Source of the DNA: Rhabdochlamydiaceae bacterium
GTDB lineage: Bacteria; Chlamydiota; Chlamydiia; Chlamydiales; Rhabdochlamydiaceae
Assembly (NCBI GenBank): GCA_019752555.1
Contig: JAIELY010000036.1
Coordinates: 1-49,523, forward strand
Length of the DNA: 49,523 bases
Reading direction: 5' to 3'
Under the pieces are notes generated by a model, which saw only the letters and a program-made list of their open reading frames with translations, did no database searches and was not told the DNA's origin. The position numbers and the translations under genes are program-made. This document shows, piece by piece, positions 17,363 to 25,957 of the stretch. How positions within the stretch are numbered: position 1 is the first letter of the stretch; the number at the start of each line of letters is the position of its first letter.

Positions 17363-18640
17363 ATGTCAGCTAGATTAGACCCGTCTGTAGGTCAGATAAG
17401 AATGGACGATCAGAGATTAAATGTATTAGCAACGATGAACGGAAGTTCAGAATGTCTTACAGTTAACTTTGAGACCATATCTAAATCTCTAGCTGGGATT
17501 AAGAGTTTCTTTAGCTGCTTCACGAGCTGTTTCACGGGTCAAAGCTTTAAGGATCAAATCAATTTGAATACGATTGCAGATACACTGGATCCTCTATTTA
17601 ACGCGCAAAATATAACGAATTTTCGAGAAGATGTCAGAACCTTCCAATCTGAAGAAAAAGAAGCTGCTAAACTTAAGATTCGTAATATAGCGCGCAATCT
17701 TACTCTCATTGCAGATCGCAAGGGGAGAACAAATCCGCATGATCCTGCAGCTTTGCGATTAAGAGCGATCGTGTCTCGATTGGGTCAGGAATTTGATCTG
17801 ACAGGCAATGCAAAGAGCTCTTCAGATTTTGATAATGATTATGTTTTGGTTGGTCAAAGTCTAAATAGTTCAGGTGGCGATTTCACTGTAAATGATGGAC
17901 ATTCAAGTCCTGATCATCGTTATCAGTTGCTATCTCAAAATGATGAGGATTCCGGTGAACATCTTTCTTTTGATAGCTCCTCAGATAATGGCTCCGTCAA
18001 TTTCAGCGAAGAAGGTTCGTCTCCAGAATCTTTGAGCTCAGGAACTGTTACTCCGCTACCTTCTCCCACATCTCAACAAGGATCGCCAAATCCTTTACAA
18101 GGATCTCCGATTCTTACAAAAAGAGAACGGCGTCATTTAGCTAAACAAAATGAGCAAAAGAATTTGGCGAGCGTAAGAGAGGCTGAATTTGCAAGGATGG
18201 CTCAAATAGAAGCTGCAGAAAAGGCTGCAAAGAAGAGAGCAAAAAGAGAAGCAGCTTTAAAACAGAGAAAAGCGCTCGGTGAGTTTGCTCAGGGCCAGGT
18301 GATTGAACTGAGAGCTTTTATCGGGGGATTGGAAAAGCATGCTGCTGATCCAGATGAGATGAATCGCGCTCTTGTTTTACGACAAGATACACATAAAAAG
18401 CGGTGTGAAAAATTCATCAGTGATCATGTGGAAAAATTTAAAGGTGCCACCCGTGAGAATATCTGCATTGCTTTTATGAAATCACTTGAAGAAGCGATTC
18501 AGCAAAAGCAGTTACTTGCAGAGGCAACTGGTGCTGTTGGTGTTGCTACAAATAATATCTCTGGTAAAGTGGCTCTAGTGCAAGCGGCGCATCTTCAATT
18601 GCTGAAAGATTATGTTAATACGTTGCGCAATCCTCAGTAG
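17363..18640 (+). CDS. hypothetical protein, SECLTV-motif family (long member) with coiled coil
   Basis: 425 residues. ATG 17363 is chosen for its GAGG site 7 bp upstream. The frame is open further upstream without a ribosome-binding site. Residues ~15-155 are the domain shared with the gene at 16534 (LNVLATMNGSSECLTVNFET), here with a Cys-rich insert SFFSCFTSCFTG. Residues ~165-255 are an acidic Ser/Asn-rich disordered linker (SFDSSSDNGSVNFSEEG, TPLPSPTSQQGSPNPLQGSP). Residues ~255-320 form a highly charged helix, likely a coiled coil (LTKRERRHLAKQNEQKNL, EAAEKAAKKRAKREAALKQR). The rest is a helical C-terminal part. No catalytic motif is visible. It lies downstream of its short paralogue but behind that gene's terminator. 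Confidence 0.8.
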   Translation: MSARLDPSVGQIRMDDQRLNVLATMNGSSECLTVNFETISKSLAGIKSFFSCFTSCFTGQSFKDQINLNTIADTLDPLFNAQNITNFREDVRTFQSEEKEAAKLKIRNIARNLTLIADRKGRTNPHDPAALRLRAIVSRLGQEFDLTGNAKSSSDFDNDYVLVGQSLNSSGGDFTVNDGHSSPDHRYQLLSQNDEDSGEHLSFDSSSDNGSVNFSEEGSSPESLSSGTVTPLPSPTSQQGSPNPLQGSPILTKRERRHLAKQNEQKNLASVREAEFARMAQIEAAEKAAKKRAKREAALKQRKALGEFAQGQVIELRAFIGGLEKHAADPDEMNRALVLRQDTHKKRCEKFISDHVEKFKGATRENICIAFMKSLEEAIQQKQLLAEATGAVGVATNNISGKVALVQAAHLQLLKDYVNTLRNPQ

Positions 18641-18666
18641 TTTGTTTGATAAGACTCTAAAACGTT

Positions 18667-19485
18667 TTAAGCGGATCCTGTCAAAGGGATCTGCTTAATT
18701 GTTGTGTGCCACACGCATCCGATCCATTCTTCTTCCTGTAGCTCTTCGACAAGTTTCCATCCCCAGCTCTCTGCCATCTTTAAATAAGTGTCTTTTTGTG
18801 AGGTTAAAATTCCTGAGGTGATGATTGTGGCGGGAAGGTTGTGAAGCGGGGTTTGGGCCGACCAGGCGGTTTGTTGTTCGGAGAGGATCATGTTCATGAC
18901 GATCAATAGCGGCTCTTGGGGGAGATATTCTGTTGGAAGCGATTGCGTCCAAGCGGCTTTCATCTGCAGGTGATTGAGTTCTGCATTGATAGCTGCGTGG
19001 GTGAGCGCTGCAGGGTCGATGTCGATGCCGATGGCGTGCGTGCTGCCTAGGATGAGTCCTGCAAGCAAGAGGATGCCGCTGCCGCAGCCGATGTCGATGA
19101 GGAGGGAGCCTGGGGCTCTTGGGGCGAGCAGTTTGAGAGCGAGGCGGGTGGTGGGATGGGAGAGATCTCCGAAGCCGGCGCCAGGTTTTAGAAGAAGGGT
19201 CCCATGCGGCGCGAGGTCGATATGAGCGAGGCCGTCATGGAAATCGGGGGCGAAGGCTTGCCATTGCTCTTCCCAGTTAATGGGGGAGGTGTCTTGGATT
19301 TTGATGGTGTGGATTTGAGGATGGTCGAGGGGTAGTAGGTGTGGCTCGATCCAGCCTCCAATGAGGCGGGTGTTTGTTTCGGGATCTTCGAGGCAGTAGA
19401 GGTGGTGGATGGGAATGGCCTCGAGCTCGGTTAAAAGGGGCTCCTCTGGGGTGCTGAGTGGGCAGTAAAGTTGGATCTGTTTCAT
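18667..19485 (-). CDS. prmA: PrmA-like ribosomal protein L11 methyltransferase
   Basis: 272 residues, a SAM-dependent methyltransferase expected to methylate lysines of ribosomal protein L11. After a ~95-residue N-terminal domain, the characteristic KPGAGFGDLSHPTTRLALKL is seen (PrmA consensus has P-G-x-A-F-G-T-G-x-H-P-T-T). Motif I LLIDIGCGSGILLLAGLILG and the acidic loop AIGIDIDPAALTHAAINAEL follow, then MNMILSEQQ in place of the usual NIL motif. The slightly divergent signature leaves room for a relative that modifies another protein. It converges with the gene at 17363 with 26 bp between. Confidence 0.8.
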   Translation of the reverse strand: MKQIQLYCPLSTPEEPLLTELEAIPIHHLYCLEDPETNTRLIGGWIEPHLLPLDHPQIHTIKIQDTSPINWEEQWQAFAPDFHDGLAHIDLAPHGTLLLKPGAGFGDLSHPTTRLALKLLAPRAPGSLLIDIGCGSGILLLAGLILGSTHAIGIDIDPAALTHAAINAELNHLQMKAAWTQSLPTEYLPQEPLLIVMNMILSEQQTAWSAQTPLHNLPATIITSGILTSQKDTYLKMAESWGWKLVEELQEEEWIGCVWHTTIKQIPLTGSA

Positions 19486-19524
19486 GGGAAACAGGGTAGC
19501 ACAGCGGGGAGAAAAATTAAAGGA

Positions 19525-19554
19525 TTGAGGGAAATTAGGGGATTAGGGTAGGAT
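19525..19554 (+). promoter_or_regulatory. putative promoter of tRNA-Arg
   Basis: TTGAGG (19525-19530), 18 bp, TAGGAT (19549-19554), about 12 bp ahead of the tRNA 5' end. Boxes are weak matches. Confidence 0.35.
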
Positions 19555-19565
19555 CATTTGCCTAT

Positions 19566-19639
19566 GCACTGGTAGCTCAGCTGGATAGAGTACCCGGCTA
19601 CGAACCGGGAGGTCAGAGGTTCGAATCCTCTCCGGTGCG
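19566..19639 (+). tRNA. tRNA-Arg (anticodon ACG)
   Basis: A 74-nt cloverleaf: acceptor GCACTGG/CCGGTGC (one T-G wobble), D arm with AGCTGGATA loop, anticodon stem CCCGG/CCGGG around CTACGAA giving anticodon ACG, T arm AGAGG-TTCGAAT-CCTCT, discriminator G. CCA is not encoded. A34 would be deaminated to inosine by TadA to read CGU/CGC/CGA. Confidence 0.96.
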
Positions 19640-19734
19640 ATCTTTTTCTTTTCATCTCATTTTAAAGGCTTTATTCTCGATTGAGAGTTTGGCCTTTAAG
19701 TTGAGGCCCCCGATCATTCTATAGGTGCGGCGCT

Positions 19735-20364
19735 ATGATCATTGAAACATTTTCTTCAGGTCCTGCAGATACAAATTCTTATTTGCTAGGCTGCTCTAAA
19801 ACGGGTCAGGCTGTAGTGATCGACGTGCCCTTTGAAAGTGCGGAGCATACGATCGAGCGTATGCAGGCGCTCTCTTTACACCTGCAAAAAATTTTATTGA
19901 CCCATTCCCATTGGGATCATACCGCCGATGCGGCGTTGTTGCAGCGGGAACTGCATGTGCCTATTTTTGTGCATGCGGCAGATGCGGAAAATGTGCGCGT
20001 ACCAGGATCAGACAAATTGCCTTTATACTTTCCGATTGAACCTGCGCAACCGGAGGGTTTTTTAGCCGATGGTGAGAAGATTGTGTTAGGCGAGTTGGAA
20101 ATCGAGGTGATCCACACGCCGGGGCATACTCCTGGAGGGGTTTGTTTTTATCTAAAAAAGCAGCAGGTGCTCTTCTCTGGAGATACCCTGTTTAAAGGGA
20201 CGATTGGAAATTTGAGTTTTCCAACGGGGGACCCTGCGGCGATGTGGACGTCATTGAAAAGGCTTGCTCTACTGCCGAAGGAAACTGTGGTCTATCCTGG
20301 TCATGGGGATCCGACAACAATTGGAAAAGAGGCGTGGATTGCGCATGCAGAAGATCAATTTTAA
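19735..20364 (+). CDS. metallo-beta-lactamase-fold hydrolase (glyoxalase II-like)
   Basis: 209 residues with the full MBL metal ligand set: HSHWDH at 57-62, HTPGHTPGG near 131, the bridging Asp in FSGDTLFKG near 149, and the last His in YPGHGDPT near 192. The short length and NSYLLGCSKTGQAVVIDVP start fit the YcbL/GloB-like group that hydrolyses thioesters such as S-lactoylglutathione or related metabolites. The true substrate is not certain. The stop codon overlaps the AAGGAGG ribosome-binding site of the peroxiredoxin gene 9 bp downstream, so the two are co-transcribed, linking it to detoxification or redox stress. Confidence 0.85.
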   Translation: MIIETFSSGPADTNSYLLGCSKTGQAVVIDVPFESAEHTIERMQALSLHLQKILLTHSHWDHTADAALLQRELHVPIFVHAADAENVRVPGSDKLPLYFPIEPAQPEGFLADGEKIVLGELEIEVIHTPGHTPGGVCFYLKKQQVLFSGDTLFKGTIGNLSFPTGDPAAMWTSLKRLALLPKETVVYPGHGDPTTIGKEAWIAHAEDQF

Positions 20365-20373
20365 GGAGGCTTT

Positions 20374-20958
20374 ATGAATAGTTTGCTCGTGGGCAAGTCT
20401 GCCCCTCACTTTTGTGCGAAGGCTGTGGTTAAAGGAGAGCTTGTCTCTGAATTTTCTCTAAGGGATTTTTTGGGGAAATACGTGGTTTTTTTCTTTTATC
20501 CGCTCGATTTTACTTTTGTCTGTCCGACAGAGCTGCATGCATTTCAGGAAAAATTGAGCGCTTTTGAACAAAGAGGCGCCCAAGTTGTGGGATGCTCTGT
20601 GGATAGCTGGTTCTCTCATGCGGCTTGGCTGAAAACGCCGAAGGCAAAGGGGGGAATTGAAGGGGTGGAATATCCGCTTGTTTCTGATTTAAATAAGTCG
20701 ATTGCGCACCACTATCATGTGCTCAAGGAAGATGAGGGGATCGCTTATCGGGGATTGTTCCTCATCGATAAGCATGGGATCGTTCGACACCAGCTTGTCA
20801 ATGATTTGCCGCTCGGAAGATCGATTGATGAGATTTTGCGTTTAATCGATGCTTTGGACTTTTATGAGAATCATGGAGAGGTGTGCCCTGCGAATTGGAA
20901 AGCGGGCGATAAAGCCATGAAGCCCACCCAAGAGGGCCTTGTCAGCTACTTCAAGTAG
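20374..20958 (+). CDS. ahpC: 2-Cys peroxiredoxin (AhpC/TSA family)
   Basis: 194 residues, a thiol peroxidase reducing hydrogen peroxide and organic peroxides. The peroxidatic cysteine is Cys50 in DFTFVCPTEL, with the Thr of the PxxxT/S-C site in FYPLDFTFVC. The resolving cysteine is Cys171 in EVCPANW. Other family marks are VGCSVDSWFSHAAW, YPLVSDLNKSIA and YRGLFLIDKHGIVRH. It is a typical 2-Cys enzyme, needing thioredoxin or an AhpF/AhpD-like partner. An excellent AAGGAGG site precedes the start. Chlamydiaceae keep an orthologous gene. Its last 13 bp overlap the convergent gene at 20946. Confidence 0.95.
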   Translation: MNSLLVGKSAPHFCAKAVVKGELVSEFSLRDFLGKYVVFFFYPLDFTFVCPTELHAFQEKLSAFEQRGAQVVGCSVDSWFSHAAWLKTPKAKGGIEGVEYPLVSDLNKSIAHHYHVLKEDEGIAYRGLFLIDKHGIVRHQLVNDLPLGRSIDEILRLIDALDFYENHGEVCPANWKAGDKAMKPTQEGLVSYFK

Positions 20959-21344
20959 GGATGGGTGAGAAAGTCATAGAGATCTTTTTCGGTTGTGATC
21001 AGAAAGGTCTTATGTAAAGAACACAAGCTGCTTGTCGCTTCGATGATCTCTCGATTTCCGACGCCGGGCATGCAAATGGCTGTCAGGTTGGTGAAGGCTT
21101 GTTTTTGATGTTCGAGCATTTTTAGACCGCGCATATAGTCGGCCGTGCTAAAGCCCTCTTCCTTGACCCGGTAGTAGAAGAGTTCCCGTTCTAAGAGGAG
21201 CGCTTGAACGGCGTAGATCAGCCCTAAGCTCTCTTCCGGGGGATTTCCAAAGGTTTCTGCAAGTTGAGGAAGCGATTGTAAAAAATGGGGGGTGCAAAAC
21301 TCCCCTTTTTCTGCTTCTCCGAATAAAAAGATGGCGTGCCGCAT
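20946..21344 (-). CDS. hypothetical protein
   Basis: 132 residues from ATG 21344 with an AAGGAAG site. No signal peptide, mostly helical, mixed alpha/beta look (MRHAIFLFGEAEKG; SLGLIYAVQALLLERELFYY; FLITTEKDLYDFL). No family recognised. It converges with ahpC and overlaps its end by 13 bp. A small unnamed gene also sits beside ahpC in Chlamydia, so it may be a conserved chlamydial neighbour, which I cannot verify here. Confidence 0.65.
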   Translation of the reverse strand: MRHAIFLFGEAEKGEFCTPHFLQSLPQLAETFGNPPEESLGLIYAVQALLLERELFYYRVKEEGFSTADYMRGLKMLEHQKQAFTNLTAICMPGVGNREIIEATSSLCSLHKTFLITTEKDLYDFLTHPYLK

Positions 21345-21477
21345 CTTTCTTCCTTAGTTTCCTTTCTTTTCTTTATCATAACAAAAACTAAATAATTTTT
21401 ATCTATTATTATTTTCTAATTGCTTTCGATAAGATTTTGATCTTTTCTGTTCAAAGGGGTGGTTTTTAGAAAAAAGA

Positions 21478-21507
21478 TTGCGTGGAATGAAAGTTTTTGA
21501 TTATACC
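21478..21507 (+). promoter_or_regulatory. putative promoter of the 21.5-27.3 kb gene run
   Basis: TTGCGT (21478-21483), 18 bp, TATACC (21502-21507), about 33 bp upstream of ATG 21540. Confidence 0.45.
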
Positions 21508-21539
21508 CAGCGCTTTTATCACCTATGAAGGAGGCGAGG

Positions 21540-22577
21540 ATGGCGCTGTTTCCCGTTCTTATGATCGCAGGGGCTGCTCTTTTGGGGTATTGCCCGCTGG
21601 CTCGAGCTATGGATTGTTCTTCGATAGAATCCTATGTCGTCCAAAATAATGCTGCGCTGCATGCCGGTGAACATTTACGGGCAGAGTGGAAGCAGATGTT
21701 AATGCGGGATCTTTTCCATGCAAGGATGGCCTCTAAGGGGTTTCCCATGGAGTGCTTGCGGGAAGACTCTGATTTTAGAGATCTTGGAGAAGAGGCTTTG
21801 CAACGCTGGATCAACGAGGTGAGCGAGATCCGATCCAGTTTATACTCGGAAGAGGAATTTGAGGGGGTAAGAGAGCAGATGAAGCTTTGGGTTGAGGATT
21901 TTGCTGCCTTTCCTCACAGAGTCGATCGGCTTCTTTGGGCGGCATTTTCTTTAGATCATGCGGATAAGGTGCCAAGTTTTTCTTCCTTTCTGGAGGAGTC
22001 TTATGCCGTGATCAGCGGCTGGGAGCTGTCTGAATTAAGAGAGGAGATCTGTGATTATATCGATTTAGAGTGCTCTTTTGCGAGCAGCTGGGGCTCTTCT
22101 GCAGAAGAGAGATGCTTTAGTTGGGGTGAGAGCTCTTCTGAAGCTTCGATTTTTTTTGTGCATGAAGAGTTGGGGATTGATCCTTTCTACACGCTGCCTT
22201 TAACGGATGTGGAGATGCGCCAGATTGCGTACATCATTACAACGCTTGCAGAGAAAAACATTTTCGAATTGGCTTTTAAAAAAAGGGACATGGAAAAACG
22301 GGGAAAGAAAATCAATCATGTGCATCCGTTGCGTTTCATGGGATATATTTTGTCGACGCCGCATTTGAGAAAGTGCGCGCGGGAGATTGAAAAGAGCTCA
22401 TTTAAATGGGATGCATTTGTGGGGGGCTTTAGCAAAAGGATGCGCGAGGAGCATGCTAAGGGGAATGTGATGCCTTATATCCCGGGGTTTTCGGATCTGT
22501 TGGGAGCTCCTACGGACCAGGTGTCTCATTATGTGCACAAGCGGAATTTTGAAGGGCTAGTGCGCCATTTAATGTAA
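21540..22577 (+). CDS. exported hypothetical protein
   Basis: 345 residues. ATG 21540 is chosen because AAGGAGG lies 5 bp before it. The earlier ATG 21525 has no site. Residues 1-24 are a signal peptide (MALFPVLMIAGAALLGYCPL then ARAMD). The mature part is helical and acidic with several cysteines (VDCSSIES-like start, EEICDYIDLECSFASSWG, EERCFSWGE), then YIITTLAEKNIFELAFKKRD and IPGFSDLLGAPTDQVSHYV. No known domain. The next gene begins 11 bp after its stop, so it heads a co-directional run with a HAD protein, a membrane sulfatase-like enzyme and a lipase. It is probably periplasmic. Confidence 0.75.
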   Translation: MALFPVLMIAGAALLGYCPLARAMDCSSIESYVVQNNAALHAGEHLRAEWKQMLMRDLFHARMASKGFPMECLREDSDFRDLGEEALQRWINEVSEIRSSLYSEEEFEGVREQMKLWVEDFAAFPHRVDRLLWAAFSLDHADKVPSFSSFLEESYAVISGWELSELREEICDYIDLECSFASSWGSSAEERCFSWGESSSEASIFFVHEELGIDPFYTLPLTDVEMRQIAYIITTLAEKNIFELAFKKRDMEKRGKKINHVHPLRFMGYILSTPHLRKCAREIEKSSFKWDAFVGGFSKRMREEHAKGNVMPYIPGFSDLLGAPTDQVSHYVHKRNFEGLVRHLM

Positions 22578-22588
22578 GGGTGCTTGCA

Positions 22589-23956
22589 GTGAACTATGTG
22601 CGCTCATTCGATTTGTTTGACACGCTACTGGGGCGGTACCACTACCGCCCTGAATCGGTGTTTAATCTTGTCCAAAACAATTTTCCTTTTCCAGGTTTTA
22701 CATTCTTTCGGATGGCAGCTGCGTTTCAATCAGATCAAACGCTCTCAGACATCTACCTGCATTTTCAAGATCTGACGGGCATTTCTGATGAGGAGCGTGC
22801 AGCGCTTGAGCAATTTGAATTGGAAACTGAGCTCTCTCATGTGTTTCCGATTTTGGAGAATCTTCAGCTTGTAAGGGATGGAGATCTTATCGTCAGCGAT
22901 ACGTATTACAACACCGAGCAGGTGCGTGCGATTTTAGAGCGGCTGGGGCTCAAGTGCAAGGTGGAGATTTATGCGACGCCGCGCGGGAAAAGTTCTGGAA
23001 AGATTTGGCCGAGACTAAAGAGCGAGCATGCCATTGAATCTCATTTGGGCGATTCTTTGCATGCAGATGTTGCAAGCGCGCAGGCTGCAGGCATTAATGG
23101 GGTGCATTTCAAGGAAAGCGCTCTGTCTTTAGAGGAGATGCGTGTTGGGGAAATGGGGCACGAGTGCTTGGCGTATCTGATGCGGGCTGTTCGTCTTTCC
23201 AATCCGTATCACAAGGGATGTGTAGAATGGCAGTTGTGGAATGAACAGGCGAAGTTTAACATTCCGCTTCTTGTGCAGGCATCTCTTTATCTAGATGAGT
23301 TTTGTAAGGCGCATGGAAAAAAACGGGTTCTTTTTACAGCGCGCGATGGGTGTTTGTGGATTCAGGTCTTTCGGAAGCTGTTTCCTCACTATGATTCGAT
23401 CTACTTTCATGCATCGCGGTATCTCTACATGTTTCCTAATCCCTCTTATATCGATTATGTTAAGGATCTTTATACGGATGATGCGCTCATCGTGGATGTC
23501 TATGGCTCAGGTCAGACGATTACTCATTTTTTTAAAGAGCATTTCAATTGCCTACCTCATTGCTTGATGATTGTTTATCCCGGATCCTCATTTCCTTGCA
23601 TCGTGCGGATGAAGGCAAATTGGGATCAGGTAAGTGGAATTGAAACAATGAACTATGATCGCTGTGGGGCTCTGTACGACTTTCAGAATGGAGTGGCTAT
23701 CCGTGCAGAGCCCGAATACGAGGTGAAATGGGTTTTGCCCATGCATGCGTGTATGCAAAGATGTGTTGAGCTCCTTTCTTTTTTCAGAATGGGGGCATTC
23801 GATCAGCAGGTGATTGACTGGGCGGTTGATTCGATCATGAATTTGGATTTGGTAATTAAAAAACAGCTGAGTTTTGCTAAGCATCATTGCCATCTGCGCG
23901 AGGGATCTTCATGGCGCCATCTGCATCTGATGGATCACATGCTATGGGAACCATAG
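22589..23956 (+). CDS. HAD-superfamily protein fused to a PRTase-like domain
   Basis: 455 residues from GTG 22589 (AAGGG 8 bp upstream; GTG 22580 is an alternative). The N-terminal half is a haloacid dehalogenase-type phosphatase fold: SFDLFDTLLGR at about 6-16 (nucleophile Asp plus FDT, as in DxDxT with Leu between), DLIVSDTYYNTEQV near 105, and the metal-binding GDSLHADVASAQAAGING near 153. The C-terminal half has KKRVLFTARDGCLWIQVFRK and YFHASRYL, then ALIVDVYGSGQTITHFF near 300, which resembles the phosphoribosyl-binding loop of type I PRTases (two acidic-type residues followed by x-x-G-x-T). HAD-PRTase-like fusions are known near surface polysaccharide genes. The reaction is not known. 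Confidence 0.65.
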   Translation: MNYVRSFDLFDTLLGRYHYRPESVFNLVQNNFPFPGFTFFRMAAAFQSDQTLSDIYLHFQDLTGISDEERAALEQFELETELSHVFPILENLQLVRDGDLIVSDTYYNTEQVRAILERLGLKCKVEIYATPRGKSSGKIWPRLKSEHAIESHLGDSLHADVASAQAAGINGVHFKESALSLEEMRVGEMGHECLAYLMRAVRLSNPYHKGCVEWQLWNEQAKFNIPLLVQASLYLDEFCKAHGKKRVLFTARDGCLWIQVFRKLFPHYDSIYFHASRYLYMFPNPSYIDYVKDLYTDDALIVDVYGSGQTITHFFKEHFNCLPHCLMIVYPGSSFPCIVRMKANWDQVSGIETMNYDRCGALYDFQNGVAIRAEPEYEVKWVLPMHACMQRCVELLSFFRMGAFDQQVIDWAVDSIMNLDLVIKKQLSFAKHHCHLREGSSWRHLHLMDHMLWEP

Positions 23957-24031
23957 TTTTCGATTGCAAGATATTGAAGGCTCGAACATAAAGCAAATTA
24001 TTCACATTATTTTTCTGGTTTGATTTGTTTT

Positions 24032-25957
24032 ATGGATGAAGAGACCCGTAACTCTTTGCCGGGGCCAGCTACACCTCCTGCTCGGCATGCGTTTAACTAT
24101 CTGTTTTTCGGAGCCTATTTTCTTATCATTGCTTTTTTGCATGTGTTCCATGTGTTTTTGGTGGAACCTTCCTGGACCTTTACGCGGTATTTTTTCATTG
24201 TTTTTGCTCTTGGCGAATCGGTTTTGGAAACTGCGATTTTGATCCTTTTAGGAAGGCTTGTGCGGCAGTATTTGTCGAGGGCATGGGATCATGCTTTTGT
24301 GGCGCTAGCTTTTATTATGCTGCTTACGCATCTCATCGATTTTCCATTGGTGCGTTTAATGGGAATCTCCTTTTGGTTTGCTTTGCATTTTGTCTCTCAG
24401 GAGAGTTATTCGAATTTCATTGAGTTGCTCTTAGCGAGCAATGTGTCTTTATTTGCCTGGGCTGCTTTGGGATTAGCGGGGGTCGGAGTCATTTTGGGAG
24501 GGGTATTTCTCTACCGCCTTTCGGAGCGGTGGACCGATCGTCACCCTTTTGCAGTCAAATATTCAACGCTCTCGGGGCTTTTGTGTACAACTGCGCTGTT
24601 TCTATTTGTATGGGAAACTACAACTGTACAAAACACGTTAGCGATGCATTTTGAGTCTTATGAAAAAACACTCCCATGGAAAAACACGTTTTTACCTGTG
24701 CAAAAAGAGTATTTAGTGTTGGACAATGCGCTTAAAGAACCAGAAGAGGAGCAGGATGCGTTGCGTAAGTTAGATTCTCGGGCGTTTTCCCTCTCGCGCA
24801 GACCGGATATCTATTTGTTTGTGATCGAGAGTTTGCGCGAGGATTTTATCACCTCGGAGGTGACACCTCAGCTGCATCAGTTCAAAACGGAAAATATTCA
24901 TTTTGATCTGGCGCTCTCGAATGCGAATGCGACGCAGATCTCTTGGTTTTCGATTTTCTTTTCCAAGTTTCCTTTTTATTTTGGAAAGATTGTACCGGAT
25001 CAATGGACGGGGGGATGCATCCCTCTGCGTCTACTTAAGAAAATGGGTTATAAGATCCATGTGTATTCTTCAGCGCGTCTGGGGTACTACCAGATGGATC
25101 ACCTGATCTTAGGCGAGTCGCGCTATTTAGCAGATAAATACTATTCTCTTGAAGATTCTGAGATTCAAGAGGTGTATCAAAGGGATGAGTCTGCGATCGA
25201 TCAGTTGATTGATGAGATGGGAAATGGATCGAGCTCTTCGGGTAGAGTTTTTTTGGTGTTTTTAGATGCCACTCATCACGATTACAGCTGGCCTCTTGAA
25301 ACCGGAAGTCATTTTCATCCGTTTGAAGAGACAGTTAATTATTTTAAAGCGGCTGTGAGTAATGCGGGGCTGGAAGGGATTCGCAATCGCTACCGCAATG
25401 CGCTTCGTTTTGTTGATGGGCAGTTGGGGAGGTTTTTTGAGGCTCTAAACGGATATAAAGGGGGAGAGGAGTCGATCGTGATGATCACAGGTGATCACGC
25501 GGAGGAGTTTTATGAACAGGGGTATTTGTTCCACGCATCGGGCTTAAGCCATCAGCAGACGCATGTGCCTCTTTATTTTAAGTTTGGTCAGAATGATCAT
25601 AAACTCACGCAGCGAACCTTATGCTGCCATATGGATATTTTTCCTTCGATTTTTCATTATCTTATCGGAGAAGATCTCTTTGGGGAAGTGTTTCAGGGGC
25701 AATCGATTTTTAATGCGGAATACTGGCCTTATGTCGTTACAGCGCGCTTTAATGCGAGCCGCAGCCCCTATGAGTTTTTTATCCACAATGGAAGCGAGAA
25801 GATTTTAGCGCGTTTTACAAAGGAAGGGGATATATTTAGCTCAAATCAGTTGAGGGTATTGGCTCACAAAACACTGCATGATGAACCGCTTGTCTTGGAT
25901 ATGGATTCGATCCAAGAGCGGTTTTCAGAGGCGATCGACAGGATATTTAAGCCATGA
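24032..25957 (+). CDS. membrane sulfatase-family enzyme (LTA synthase / phosphoethanolamine transferase-like)
   Basis: 641 residues. About five N-terminal membrane segments (FNYLFFGAYFLIIAFLHVF, FALGESVLETAILILLG, FVALAFIMLLTHLIDFPL, SLFAWAALGLAGVGVILGG, a fifth near 185) precede a periplasmic alkaline-phosphatase-fold domain. Seen there: DIYLFVIESLREDF near 260 with the metal-binding Glu, NANATQISWFS near 300 where the nucleophile Thr/Ser would be, FLVFLDATHHDYSWP near 410 and VMITGDHAEEFYEQG near 485 with the Asp-His metal pair, and LSHQQTHVPLYF. This layout is that of enzymes moving phosphoglycerol or phosphoethanolamine onto envelope glycolipids. A role in modifying LPS or lipid is inferred. 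Its TGA overlaps the ATG of the lipase gene. Confidence 0.8.
   Translation: MDEETRNSLPGPATPPARHAFNYLFFGAYFLIIAFLHVFHVFLVEPSWTFTRYFFIVFALGESVLETAILILLGRLVRQYLSRAWDHAFVALAFIMLLTHLIDFPLVRLMGISFWFALHFVSQESYSNFIELLLASNVSLFAWAALGLAGVGVILGGVFLYRLSERWTDRHPFAVKYSTLSGLLCTTALFLFVWETTTVQNTLAMHFESYEKTLPWKNTFLPVQKEYLVLDNALKEPEEEQDALRKLDSRAFSLSRRPDIYLFVIESLREDFITSEVTPQLHQFKTENIHFDLALSNANATQISWFSIFFSKFPFYFGKIVPDQWTGGCIPLRLLKKMGYKIHVYSSARLGYYQMDHLILGESRYLADKYYSLEDSEIQEVYQRDESAIDQLIDEMGNGSSSSGRVFLVFLDATHHDYSWPLETGSHFHPFEETVNYFKAAVSNAGLEGIRNRYRNALRFVDGQLGRFFEALNGYKGGEESIVMITGDHAEEFYEQGYLFHASGLSHQQTHVPLYFKFGQNDHKLTQRTLCCHMDIFPSIFHYLIGEDLFGEVFQGQSIFNAEYWPYVVTARFNASRSPYEFFIHNGSEKILARFTKEGDIFSSNQLRVLAHKTLHDEPLVLDMDSIQERFSEAIDRIFKP

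Noticed and set aside
18669-18696. Hairpin AAGCGGATCC/GGATCTGCTT at the convergent gene ends
   Set aside because: It lies inside the 3' coding end of the prmA-like gene, has a mismatch and no clear T-run, so I do not call a terminator.
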